Positions 21,244-32,324 of a stretch of DNA of 64,000 bases are shown in pieces. The translations under genes were made by a program, and so were the position numbers. Under the pieces are notes generated by a model that made no database searches, was not told the DNA's origin, and saw nothing but the letters and a program-made list of their open reading frames with translations. This DNA is from Sthenelais limicola (lineage: Eukaryota; Annelida; Polychaeta; Phyllodocida; Sigalionidae), in contig OW804094.1 of NCBI GenBank assembly GCA_942159475.1, forward strand, positions 56,974,966-57,038,965, given 5' to 3'. How positions within the stretch are numbered: the stretch's first letter is position 1; the number at the start of each line of letters is the position of its first letter.

Positions 21244-24200
21244 TTACTCTAAAAATATAAACCACTTTGTTTTAGAGCGACCTAGTCGTGAAGACTTCCT
21301 GGTTGGTTCGTTTACTTTGCTTTTAACTTGCTTAAGTTTTTCATCAGAATTTGTATCATTTCCATTTGGCAGATCAACTCCTGCAGTATCATCATCTAAG
21401 CTGTTGTCGTCGTCACTGTCATTGTCAGGGCTTTCATTGTCAGAGCTGTCATTGTCAGAGCTGTCATTGTCAGAACTGTCAGAACTGTCATTATCAGAAC
21501 TGTCATTGTCAGAGCTGTCGTCATCTGTGTAAATGACATCGCTGTCATCCGGTATTTCTTCGATCGGAACTCTTTTATGCAGGACCTGACTACTGTTCTT
21601 AATCATCAACTCTGTAGGTCTCCAGCCATCGCACCCAGGACTTTTCGTATACTCATTGCAGCATGTCCTGTAACAACTTGTTACTCGAAGATGTAGGAGT
21701 GATGCAAATGGTGCAACCATGTGGAATTGCATCAGCCCTTTAGTCGTTTCTGGTTCCCACTTCTCCATTTTCCGTTTACTTTTCTCAACTTCTTTTTTTG
21801 AAACAAAGATGGTCGTGCTTTTCGTTTTTGATGACATTTCATGTGAAAGTTCAGCTGGGGTTGAGATGATCACACCGCTCTTGACCAAATTGATAGCCTT
21901 CATTTTGAAGCTACCACCAACTCCATCGCAGGAAGACTTGCCATGGCCCGCCTCCAACCATGTCCAAGTTGCTGTTAGGCTGAAAATAAGGGGGAAGCAT
22001 GCTACCAGTTTCAGAATGTACTTATTGCGAAACTGAGAGGAAGGGCTGTCAGAAACAAAATGAACAAATTGAAGGGAGGGAATGAGGCTCTGAAGATGAC
22101 CTAATATGTTGGAAATAAATGCAAACGTTGTGGGAGCTGTGTGTGACATTTCATCCGAAACATAAACAAAGGACTTTGTTACTTTCTTCCCTGTAGCACT
22201 GTCCTGGTAGGTTGCAACGAAGGGACACAAGGTAGCTTGATGGCGGTCATAGTGAATGGCAGCAATTTCATCCTGGTAACACATGGAGTAGTTTTCACTA
22301 TAATCAAGCTCCAAAATTACTTCATTGCTTTTTACTTTTTCCTTCACATAGGCGACTTGCTCATACTGTACTTTTACTCTGTTACAGTGGTCATAGTATT
22401 CTTCAAACACATCGGCTGAGTCCTTGAGGAATTTAGACGATCGTTCATTCATTTTTTCCAGTCGAAACTTTTTGCATACCTTTTCTGCGATCACATCTGT
22501 CTTCACCCAGTTGTAGTATGAAACTGTTTTCACGCCCTTAAGACGATCTTTCATTTGTTCTAGAAGTGTAGATTTGTTGAGATTTCTAATGTTGTTAAAT
22601 CCAACAGCTTTGGCACGTTTCTTTGCGTTTTCGCACTTCCTACATAGACACTGACGTCTGGCTGTTTCTTTTATTTTCTTGATGGTTTTCTTGTTCCTTA
22701 ACTTACAAAACTGTGCGCATGACATTGCAAATGATGGGTACTCTGTGCAAAACTTTTGATGCAGGTTGCTCAATGTGTCCATCAATCCATATTTTGCTCC
22801 TAATTTGTTATCTCTTGAGGCTGGGAGCTGCGCTGAATTGTCCGGCCTCTTAAAGAATTCATCTACCATTTCTTTTTTGTCCTCCCATTCCCTCCTCTTT
22901 GCCTTGCGTCTCAACTTCCCTTTTTTGTGTCCAAATACTTGCATTCTTGACAATCCTATTTTTTTCCTGATTTTCGTTTTCATTCCATGAGCAACTTTGC
23001 CTTTTATAGGGGGAAAAATAGCCCTTTTGGCGGCCGGATTAGCTGCCTTAAGAGCATTCGTTATGCTCACTAAGGGTATCAGTTCCTCTACGTTAGTGCT
23101 TGATGGAGTTGCTCCTAGATGTTCAAGCATCGTCACTGCCTCCCTGTGTTCCTCTGATGTCGCACTTAATTTTGCTGTACACTTCATTTCTTTCATTTCC
23201 ACTTGAAGTTGATTAAACTTATGCTGATTCTCGTGAAGTACTTTTTCTTTATAAGCAAGAGTTTCCCTTGTCTCTTTTAACTCATTCTGAAGCCTTTCAT
23301 TTTCTTCTTCTACTTTCTGCTTATTCCTTTTAATTTTTCTAACTGCTGGTATCCGGCTAAAGGCCATAGATGATGAACTGCAAATAAAAGTGTGGAGATA
23401 GTATAGGCCTATTATGTATTAAAATGAAGACCAAGAATATAATCTCATGAGCAAGATACAAGATTCAAGATACAACCACATCTGAAGGCATACATTATAG
23501 TTTTCCTCTGCTTCATTTAGGTGCATTCATTTTATTCATACCGATGATAAATATTATTGTGACAAATCTTGTATCGTATATATATATTACTGCAACAATG
23601 TCTCATCTGTATATACTACTTCAAATATAATTCCTTTGTTTGTTAGACTGAAGGGATTAGCAACAACTAGTCACACCAAAGTCAATTAACTATAGGACCA
23701 TTCTCATATGTCTTGCATTTCAAGGTCGGAAATCGAAAAAATGGAATTAAGATGAAAAGTTTGAGGGTTATATTTCCCCAATATATATATATATTCTCCT
23801 CTACATAATGCTAACAAAATTGGCACTCAGGCTCAAATATTCAGTAATGTAGAGGAATGTGAGGAAAGGTCATTTTTGCATTTTATTTTACATAGGAATA
23901 GCATAGCATAATGTATATCGTATAAACTATCTAAGTTCTCCTCACAAACAAAGATATAAAGATTTAAAATGACTGTAGTCTTGCGAGATTTCAAGGGATC
24001 TTGATAATTCAAAATACTCTATGATCCTGACCTATTTGCGGAGATTTTGATGTACACGATCACTTTATACTCTAAAAAACTGTGACACATCGTTACATGA
24101 TGCATATAATTTCCAAAGAGTCACGTCACTTATCATGACATTTTCACCTATTTCTTGATATGGCAGGCAAAATACCTATTTTGTCATGGCCTCGATAGAG

Positions 24201-27200
24201 CTACAAATCCAAATAATTCAATCAATAATTCAAATAATTCTCTTTTTTTTTAATAATTCCATATTTAATAATAAACCCTGGAGGGTTGTCGCATATCATG
24301 ACATGCTTAGGAAAGTTTTGTCCTGCCTTCGAACCACTGCCAGGCTTAATTTTTTTTATTCCATTTAAGGCCAAGTCATTAAATTACAAGTACAATAGTT
24401 AGAAAAATACGCATTTTGTCGTTCAACAATGTTTCTTATAAGTTGCGACCATACCTATATTTCTAAGGAGTAAATCCTTTTAGAGAACAGTAATAATTTT
24501 ATGTAAGACTGTTCTCTGTCGCTATTATGTAGCTTATCCTTTAATACAGATTAAACTGGTAATGAACCATTACGTAATTATTTCAATACAATACTCTTAT
24601 CAACTAAAAACATATGACATATGACTTATGACAATACAAGGAGGGTCATTTTAGATACTCATAAGAATACATGTGAGGGCAATTAATATTTTCATGAATA
24701 TATATAGTGAGCACAGATCACCTCAAGGACGTCGCATATTGTGACATAAAATCAACAGACAATTGATTTTGGCTTAATCCAGTGGCAATTTAAATATCAA
24801 GAGACAAATTCTTCCTTTTTTCTCAAGAGTTAAGAATGTAATCTGTTGGTTTATGATGATTATTCTTTTTATTCTTATTTTTTTCTTATCTTTTTATGGC
24901 TGTAAATATTGAGAATCACCCTACGGACAGCATTTTTAGGGGAGTCTCCACACTCAACCCCCAAATGATCCTTGATCTTACCATTGCAGACACACAAAAG
25001 TATATATAAAAATGGTAATGATACATAGAATTCATACTTAAATAAAGAAAATAATTTACTATATTTTCCTCAGCTTCAGAGGGATCAAAACCACAGAGAC
25101 CGTTTGCAAGACTTTTCTGAGAATGGCCCTCTAAGGTTATATTCAGTAAATTAATCTATATTCTCTTTTGGCAGGATATTTGTATAGTATTTTCGAGTAT
25201 ATTGTGTAATAATGACAATCACAGCAACATGTAATGCTAAATCAGTCTTATCCTCATACACTTACATCATATCAGTGAGGTTTATTTTCCAGCCACTTCA
25301 TGTAAACACAAACTCATAATTTACCCAGTCGCTATAATATATACCTTATTAGATTCGTTGCTGAGTGATCGTCCTTCATGCATCTGTCCTCCACACTTCT
25401 TGAGTGTACATTTGTTGCCAATTCTTGAACTAAAATTAAGTAGATAATTATTCAATTAATATTAACTATTTGAATATCTATTAATAATTAATAGACGATT
25501 TTACAATATTTGCAATATCATACATGTCAATTCTTACAATCGCAGATAATTCTAACTCAAGTAAACTTCATAATAAACATCACAAAGGTAGATGAATTAT
25601 TACCACTCCACCCAACAGAATATTACAAGGTTACAGGGGCCCGTTGCTCCGTTTCTCGCTAACGATTTTCCCATTGAAAATGTATGGGAAAATAGTTAGC
25701 GAGAAACGGAGCAACGGGCCCCTGGAACTACAAAACCAACCGTCTGTCGGTTCTCTTTGGTGTTAGGACCAGGAATGCTGACTAGTGTTGGTAATTCTTT
25801 GTTTAGTATGTCTGTTTATTAGGGTCCAAGCTCTCTGATGTAATTGAAGGCAATTCGAAAGGGTGGGTAATAATTCATAATAAGATTCATTGTGGTGAGG
25901 GATTTACAGAAAGCTTTTTCATATGGATGAACACAGAGAAAATGTATTGATTAACTTCATTGATTAAAGGTGTTCTGATCTGAGGTTTAGCAAATAGGCA
26001 GTTGCAGGTATTGAGCTAAATATATTTGTAATATGAAGTATGTGTGATGTAATTGACAGTAATCCGAAAGCGTGGCTAGGCCTATTAAGTTAAAAACTAA
26101 AGTTATAAAACTAACGATTCATTGTGATCAGGGCATGTGGGTGTGTATGGTGGCATATGCCTATTAGGTACACCCCAATCAGGTATATGATATCAGTTTT
26201 ATTGTAATATATCATATTTTATTTTTACACAATGCTGCAAAGAGGTTGAAGTGTCCCCCCCCCCCCCCCCCGCTCCCAGACCTCTAAAACTTTGCTTCCC
26301 TTGAATTTTTTTTTTTTTTTTTTTTTTTTATTGTATTAAAGACCAATTACATTTAATATATTTAAAAATGGAGACTATTTTCCCCAAGGCCTTATGAATT
26401 CCCTCTGTGGTTCGGTAAATTCTGAGGTACTTTTTATGTTGAGTTCCGCAAGGTTTAGTTATAGCTGTAATAATTTATTCATTATATTCCCATTTCACGT
26501 CAATGATTGATAATAATAAAAAAAATAGGATGAATACCTCCAGCATCAAATAACTAAGGTTGAAAATATCAAGCGGACTTTAACCCAACTGAACCAGTGA
26601 ACATTAAATCAAAGATAGGAGTAAATATAATACCATTCTTCCTTGCCCTCTCCAGTCTCTTTTGTAGTCGTTTCTTGACCCTGCTCTCCTCAGTCTGTGC
26701 TGGGGTACTCTGATTTTTCTTTCTGGCGCGATACAGCTGCATGGTATAGAAAAGAAAGACAATTTTAAAATCATATCAAGGTTAACCAGTTGTGCCGTCA
26801 TCAAGTGAGATATTTATACTTTATTCCATTTTGTATTGAATTATAAGTTTCTACACATTACAAACTATCCTTACCCTCATTCTGGCCGCAATCTTTGCTT
26901 TAAAAACAGGGTCATTTTTTTTCCTTTCCCTGTATTGTCGGCAGGCTTCTGCATTAGATTAGATTAGATTAGATTAGAAAACTTTTTATTGGGCATCCGA
27001 GGATGCTGTTGAAGGAAGGGGAGATCTCTCCAGCATATGGGAGGTTTTCCGCCCCTTCAGGTATTACAGTTTTCTTTGTAGAGTAACAATATCAGCTCCT
27101 ATCATTGACCGGAGCTGATTCTCTACAATTGATACAGTTATAAAAGTATTCTTGTATTACAATATGGCGTGTGATGAATTTAACAGTCAAAGTTCATTTT

Positions 27201-30200
27201 CTTCAGTTAGTCTCTCTCTGGTGACTTGATGATGTGAGCTCTTGTCATTCATGGAAGTGGTTAAATTGGGTTAAAGTTTTTGGGTCAGTCATATCAGAAT
27301 AGGCGGTTGTAATTATTCAGTAGTATCTAGACAGTTTTCAATAGTGTAAAATAAAGTTTAAATTTTAAAACTGAGAATTTTAGAATGTTTCCACATTTAT
27401 ACATTTATATATACTCGGATTGGTACCTTTGCGGGTCGATAGTCATACTCATTACATTATATAAAGAAGTCATCATTCCAAATGTAGGTTGCACGGGCTA
27501 ACACCTTAAACGATTTGCTATCAGCTTGTAGGTGGGCCACTGTTGGCAGTTTGTTCCAGGAGTAAGGGATACGGTTCATTATAGATCGTCGAATTTGTTC
27601 TGTTTTAGGGATGGTATGCTTTAACAGTTTTCTACCTAGTTGGAAGTTTCTTGTATTTATGTCTCTTAGATCCATATTTCCTGGATCTTGTGCCATACGG
27701 TGGCCCGCCTGTAACAAATGGAACCTGCGTCTGTAAGACAGTGGTAGCAACCTTAATTTAACATGGAGGTCTTTCACACTGGCTCTGGAGGGCAACTTGT
27801 AAATTATTTTCAGTACTCGGTTTTGGAGGATCTGGAGCCTATGTAAGTTTGTTGCAGTATGAGAATCTAATAAAATGTCTGCCTGGTCTATGATGGGCAA
27901 CACCATATCCTTGTAGATCATTACCAGCGTATTTTGTGGTATTTTATCCTTGAGCTTAGCGAATTGCCAACACTTGTAGTTTAGCAGTTGTGTTAATTTC
28001 GATATGGTTTGGCCAAATTTTAATGCGTTATCAATCTCGATTCCTAGGTATTTGTAGGATACAACCTCCTCCAAGTTTGTGCCGTCCAGAGCCACAAGGT
28101 GTTGCGGTTCTTGATAAAGTTTGTGCTGATCCCATCTCGACCCAAGCGAAGGCCGATGAAAGATTGTTTGGGTTTTTGTCTTAGAAAAATTCAAGGAGAT
28201 TTTATTGTTTCTACACCAGTCACTCAGCGAGTTAAGGTCTTCTTGAAGGTTTTGTGTTACAGTAGATGTACTAGTACCGGTGGCAAATAAAATAGTATCA
28301 TCTGCGAACATTTGAATACTTGATGTGGTTATACATTTAGGGAGGTCGTTAATGTACATATTGAACAATACTGGGCCGAGCGTGGTGCCCTGTGGTACTC
28401 CACAGGTGACTTCTTTGGGTTGTGATATTAGTTTATTAACTGTGACTTGTTGTGTTCGCCCTGTCAGGTAATCCTGAAACCACGCGAGCTCTTTTCCTTC
28501 TAGACCAAACGTCTCAAGCTTTGATATGAGTTTCTGGTGATTTACGGTATCAAAGGCCTTCCTTAGGTCGAGATAGGCCGCACGTACCAATTGACCTTCA
28601 TTTAGGGCTCGGTACACATTTGACAAATAGTTTACAAGAGCGTCTTGGGTTGACTTCCCCGCTCTGAACCTGTATTGATGATTATAAAGTAAGTTGTAAT
28701 CTTCTAAGTAGGTGGTCAGCTGACTGTGCATTACTTTTTCGAGCACCTTAGCCGGCATTTGGATTGTGGAAATAGGTCTATAGTTCCCCGGGTCAGTGCT
28801 GTCCCCCGCTTTGTAGATCGGTGACACTAATGCTTTCTTCCAAACATCTGGAATCCTAGAACTATCAAGGGTGAGGTTTAGTAGTTTGATAAATTGTGGG
28901 ATCAGAGCCGTAAGGGCTATTTTTAGTAGCCAAGAGGGCATATTTTGTATACCTGAGGATTTTGACGATGAGATGCTTTGTATTATTTTCTTTAGCTCAT
29001 GTGGCTGTATTGGGACATATTTAAATTTCGTGGGAGTTTCTCTAGGATTATCTGGGGTAGGGTCTGGAGTAGGGTGTTGGGTTGGTGCTGGAATTTCACT
29101 AGCAAGCTTATTGCCAATAGATACAAAATAATTGTTGAAATTGTCAGGGACCTGATCTGGGGGGACTGGTAGTTGGTTTTGGGTCAGCTCAATGAGTGAT
29201 GTTTGTTGCTCATTATTTGCATTAATTAACGGGGTTATAATCTTCCAGAACTTTTTGGGGTTCTGAGTATTGTTTTCAAGTTGCTCTCGAAGATAGTTAT
29301 TCTTTAAATTTCTGGCTTGGTGGTTCACCCGATGGCGGAGGGCTTTAGCTTGGTCCATCAATTGAGGGTCTCTTGACTTTTTAGCTCTTTGGAAAAGTCT
29401 GTCTCTGTTGCACATTTGCGCAAATAAGTCAGCTGTAATCCAAGGTTTTCTGGCTTTTACGTTTTTCATTTCGATAACTGGACACATGTCATCGACAATT
29501 CTTGTTATATTGTCAATCATAGTTTGCCAGTATACATTTGGGTTGTTGGTGGTCAAGAGAGCTTCCCAGTTACAATTTTGTAGGTTATCTGTCAAGGTTT
29601 CCTGGTTATATCTCTTATAGGTTCTACATTTAAACGATATCCTTTTGTATATTTCTTTTTGCTTTTTAAGTATTATGAAAGTTGGTTTGTGGTCGCTTAT
29701 GTTGATTTCGAGCACCCCAGAGTTTTGTACTATTTTGGAGTCCGTATAGACTAGGTCAAGGGCTGACTCAGTGGTTTGGGTCACTCTAGTGGGGTGTTGG
29801 ATGAGCTGCCTCAATGAAGCATGGTGCTCAATTGAGAGTAATTGTGTTTTACTGGGGGATGGTTTTAGATAGTTTACGTTTAGGTCACCTACTAATATGA
29901 TATCATGATTTGAGGCGAGGAGACTTAATACTTCTTGGATCGCAATAATTGCTGTATTTAGGTCTCCATCTGGGGGGCGATACACATTAATCACTGTGAG
30001 GGATTTAGCTTGGTTTAGCTTGATTGTAATAGCTTGAATTTCAATATCAAGTGTACTTCTATGGGTTTCAGCACTACCCGGGGTGACTTCGTATTTATCT
30101 TGAACATAGATCGCTAATCCTCCGCCAGTTTTCTTGGCGGTTTTCCTATCGTGTCTGAATATATGATAATTATGGTGATTTATAAGTTCATTATATATTT

Positions 30201-32272
30201 TATCATTCAACCATGTTTCATTTAGACAAAGAACATCGAGCTTATATCGTTGGCTGAGAGCCTCTAGTTGGGCTGATTTGTTTAAGAGGCTTCGCGTGTT
30301 TAGCGATAATAACTTAAACCCTTTTACATTCTCTAGAATATGGTCACCAGAGAGTGAATCAATTACATTCGGATAATTTACGGCTATGATCGATTGGGTG
30401 ATGGCTAGGGGTCAAGGGAAACCAAAACACCATCGGACTCATAATAGTTATAGTAACTTTTATATTTGTAACCTTCAGTAAACATGTAACAAGTGTAGTG
30501 GTATTACAGGGGTATACAGTGTATACAAATTCAAACTTAGTCATACTCCATGTGGATTACATGGATGGTCGGGAGCTATAATCTTGGCTCCAGGTCTCAG
30601 TACCTACTTATTTTAGTACTGAGTGTACTAAATAGAACAGTAATATAGCATCATAATCTGAAAACTAAATTTTATACAGCGGTCAACATAGCTGTTATGG
30701 GCGTATATTTTCAATACACAAGATCTGAATTCACATACTCAGGTCAGACCAGCGATGGAGTGGATCTAACAGCAGTCAGATCCAAGTTGACGGAGACATT
30801 CATATGGTTATTATCATAACTTAAGACTATAAGAACTACATAATATTATGTTGTCTCAATTAGATCCTTTGAATACTTGGGATCTAGATCCAAGTTAACG
30901 GAGACATTCATATGGTTATTAACATAACTTAGAACTATAAGAACTACATAACATTATGTTGTCTCAATCAGATCCTTTGAATACATGGGATCTAGATTCA
31001 CATACCCAGGTTGGGTTTATATCAAGGTGAGGTCAACTCTTTTGGTTATGATCGTTCTAACTATAGTCAAATCCGGGTTGACTGGAATGTATGCACAACA
31101 TAAACATAAACACATCTCAGATTGTGCATAAATCATTGGACAGATGCGTGAGCGTTGCACTAGTATCTAGTTCGGTCTAACCGTGGTCAGATCTGAGTTA
31201 GCTGGAACATGTGCATAACATAAACATAAACATAACTCGTACTGGGCATAAGTCAATAGACCTATACATGGGCGTATGCATAACTTAAAACTATACAGTG
31301 TGATAGCATGTATCGGATCGAATCAGATCATATCAACGGTTGGACCCAGGTTGGGTCAAATATAGGGTTGAACATTAACATGATTCATATTATATAGCAA
31401 TCATGTCGGTCAAATAAGCACAATACATAAAGGCTGAGATCATGTGCTCAGATTATGATGACTCAGACTATGCAGACCCAGGTACAGAAAGCGGTACGTT
31501 CAAGTTGAACTATATCTATTTTTATATCTACTCTTTCGACTGACATATACAGCGGTTTTCATTAGTTGCTATAGTACTATAAGGCACTGGTTTTTCCAAT
31601 ATACATTTTAATTTTGACTTAGGGGTAGTCTCGGGGTGGCAATATAGCTTTGATAGCATTGATCAGCCGTTCATAATAATCTCGAGCCATGTTCTGGAAA
31701 AACATTGATAATGTAATGAAAATATTGGGAGGTTTAGTAGTTATTCACATTAGATACAAGCCAACCACTTGAACCACACTACAGGCCCTCTTGTCATTAT
31801 TGAGTACCGTAGCGCATGGTAGGGTAGGTAGCCTAAGCCTAATGAATGGGTGGGTGTGGCCCCGGTCAGAATCATGGGTCTGTGAACCATGTACGGTAGG
31901 CCTAACATCAATGCCCAAATACGATATTTATAATTTTGCTAATAGACCTATGGCCAGGATATAAAATAACATTTGTAGGAATAAAAATACAAAGCTGAAG
32001 AATGGATCTGGTTTTCTTGCTGTACTTGCGCCAGTTACGACTCTGTTTACATTGGATACTCTGGGATATATATATACATGTTTGCTGATAACATTGGGAA
32101 AATCGTCCACATTTATGTATTTTTGACACGAAAATGATCCTTGTACTTGATTTCACATTTTGAATATAATTAAATCATTGAAACGTGCATTTTCTTTGTA
32201 TTCCTTACCTTTTTTCTCCCGAAATGAACTGTCGGGAGGTTGAGAGAAGCAGACGATTCTGATTCTTCCCAT
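21244..32272 (-). CDS. DDE-like transposase of the 13.7-kb transposon, 5 exons
   Basis: Exons 32209-32272 (ATG, MGRIRIVCFS), 26875-26948, 26634-26736, 25345-25429 and 21244-23377 have matching phases (1, 0, 1, then 2+1) and GT/AG borders, giving 819 aa. Exons 2-3 encode a basic motif, ACRQYRERKKNDP...ARMRLYRARKK, typical of DNA-binding N-termini. Then comes a coiled coil (about 125-170) and a Cys pair cluster (RRQCLCRKCENA, about 350). The core has LELDYSENYS (Asp about 467), FVSDSPSSQFRNKY (Asp about 552) and WLEAGHGKSSCDGVGG (Glu about 584), a plausible DDE triad. The C-terminal region has a Cys cluster and an acidic DSSDN repeat. I know similar proteins occur in many invertebrate genomes as transposon products, but I cannot name the superfamily with certainty. 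Intron 1 contains LINE B. Exon 5 is the long uninterrupted core exon. The gene appears intact. Confidence 0.85.
21400..21530 (-). repeat. Acidic DSSDN coding microsatellite
   Basis: Tandem 15-bp units (plus-strand AGAGCTGTCATTGTC and variants) encoding the D-N-D-S-S repeat near the C-terminus of the transposase-like protein. An in-frame period allows length variation without loss of frame. Confidence 0.8.
23378..25344 (-). other. Intron 4 of the transposase gene
   Basis: About 2 kb of AT-rich sequence between exon 4 (donor GTATAT) and exon 5 (acceptor TTTGCAG). Two partial relatives of the terminal dyad, TGTCGCATATCATGACA (24287-24303) and CGTCGCATATTGTGACA (24730-24746), lie here. No other genes seen. 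Confidence 0.6.
25634..25724. mobile_element. 91-bp near-perfect palindrome, MITE-like
   Basis: Arms 25634-25673 and 25685-25724 are reverse complements at 39 of 40 positions, with an 11-bp loop. The ends read CAGGGGCCCGTTGCTCC. The size and structure suit a minimal foldback transposable element inserted in intron 3 of the transposase gene. A target duplication is not evident. Confidence 0.8.
26250..26335. repeat. Homopolymer C and T tracts
   Basis: A run of about 18 C (26253-26271) and a run of about 20 T (near 26309-26329), both in intron 3. The T run could be the remnant of a poly(A) tail of a retroposed sequence in minus orientation, but no body is recognisable. Confidence 0.7.
26953..30411 (-). 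mobile_element. LINE B, non-LTR retrotransposon with microsatellite tail
   Basis: Minus-strand element. The 3' end is a (TAATC)n-type tail (26953-26977) preceded by an AATAAA signal (plus TTTATT, 26985-26990). It holds a single long endonuclease-RT frame without stops. The 5' boundary is uncertain: coding sequence is open up to a TGA at 30412-30414, and a block of tandem ~110-120-bp monomers further upstream (30.7-31.3 kb) may be its 5' UTR. It sits in intron 1 of the transposase gene, directly abutting the acceptor TGCAG. Both are on the minus strand. Probably CR1/Rex-like or a related APE-type clade. Confidence 0.85.
27457..30411 (-). CDS. LINE B endonuclease-reverse transcriptase, 984 codons
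   Basis: The frame opens after the TGA at 30414 and runs to 27457 with no in-frame ATG before the endonuclease domain. Endonuclease motifs in order: LLSLNTRSLLNK (N-x-R-S), VLCLNETWL (E), NVYRPPDG, ILVGDLNVNYL (D-x-N), SALDLVYTDS and ISDHKPTFII (S-D-H). RT motifs: YRPIS, KSTQDALV, AAYLDLRKAFDTV (first Asp), TCGVPQGTTLGPVLFNMYINDLP and IQMFADDTILFA (FADD box), followed by KYLGIEID. The C-terminal thumb and tail end in RRSIMNRIPYSWNKLP. All catalytic residues expected for target-primed reverse transcription are present. The missing ATG may mean splicing from upstream (a good acceptor, CCCCTAG, lies just before the frame), reinitiation, or 5' loss. Confidence 0.9.
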   Translation of the reverse strand, partial: PLAITQSIIAVNYPNVIDSLSGDHILENVKGFKLLSLNTRSLLNKSAQLEALSQRYKLDVLCLNETWLNDKIYNELINHHNYHIFRHDRKTAKKTGGGLAIYVQDKYEVTPGSAETHRSTLDIEIQAITIKLNQAKSLTVINVYRPPDGDLNTAIIAIQEVLSLLASNHDIILVGDLNVNYLKPSPSKTQLLSIEHHASLRQLIQHPTRVTQTTESALDLVYTDSKIVQNSGVLEINISDHKPTFIILKKQKEIYKRISFKCRTYKRYNQETLTDNLQNCNWEALLTTNNPNVYWQTMIDNITRIVDDMCPVIEMKNVKARKPWITADLFAQMCNRDRLFQRAKKSRDPQLMDQAKALRHRVNHQARNLKNNYLREQLENNTQNPKKFWKIITPLINANNEQQTSLIELTQNQLPVPPDQVPDNFNNYFVSIGNKLASEIPAPTQHPTPDPTPDNPRETPTKFKYVPIQPHELKKIIQSISSSKSSGIQNMPSWLLKIALTALIPQFIKLLNLTLDSSRIPDVWKKALVSPIYKAGDSTDPGNYRPISTIQMPAKVLEKVMHSQLTTYLEDYNLLYNHQYRFRAGKSTQDALVNYLSNVYRALNEGQLVRAAYLDLRKAFDTVNHQKLISKLETFGLEGKELAWFQDYLTGRTQQVTVNKLISQPKEVTCGVPQGTTLGPVLFNMYINDLPKCITTSSIQMFADDTILFATGTSTSTVTQNLQEDLNSLSDWCRNNKISLNFSKTKTQTIFHRPSLGSRWDQHKLYQEPQHLVALDGTNLEEVVSYKYLGIEIDNALKFGQTISKLTQLLNYKCWQFAKLKDKIPQNTLVMIYKDMVLPIIDQADILLDSHTATNLHRLQILQNRVLKIIYKLPSRASVKDLHVKLRLLPLSYRRRFHLLQAGHRMAQDPGNMDLRDINTRNFQLGRKLLKHTIPKTEQIRRSIMNRIPYSWNKLPTVAHLQADSKSFKVLARATYIWNDDFFI
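30740..31330. repeat. Tandem ~110-120-bp monomers
   Basis: Two clear copies with a period of about 109 bp start at 30782 and 30891 (CCAAGTTRACGGAGACATTC). They are followed by more diverged copies sharing ATCYGRGTTRRCTGGAA and GCAYAACATAAACATAAACA (about 31065-31250). Several contain GGATCTAGAT-type words. They lie upstream of the LINE B coding frame and may be its promoter monomers, or an unrelated satellite in the same intron. Confidence 0.7.
31331..32208. other. Upstream part of intron 1 of the transposase gene
   Basis: No convincing gene. A short ATG frame preceded by a strong acceptor (minus, TTTTTCCAG then ATG at 31690, 23 codons to TAA at 31619) could be a cryptic exon. Otherwise this is AT-rich intron. 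Confidence 0.45.
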
Positions 32273-32324
32273 AGATACCGCTAGGGGTAGTAATAGGAGT
32301 CTAGTTCCAGCTTAAAACATAAGA

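Noticed and set aside
21230..21536. Plus-strand frames with SELSLSELS or CHCQSCHCQ repeats
   Set aside because: Antisense translations of the acidic DSSDN microsatellite in the transposase-like gene.
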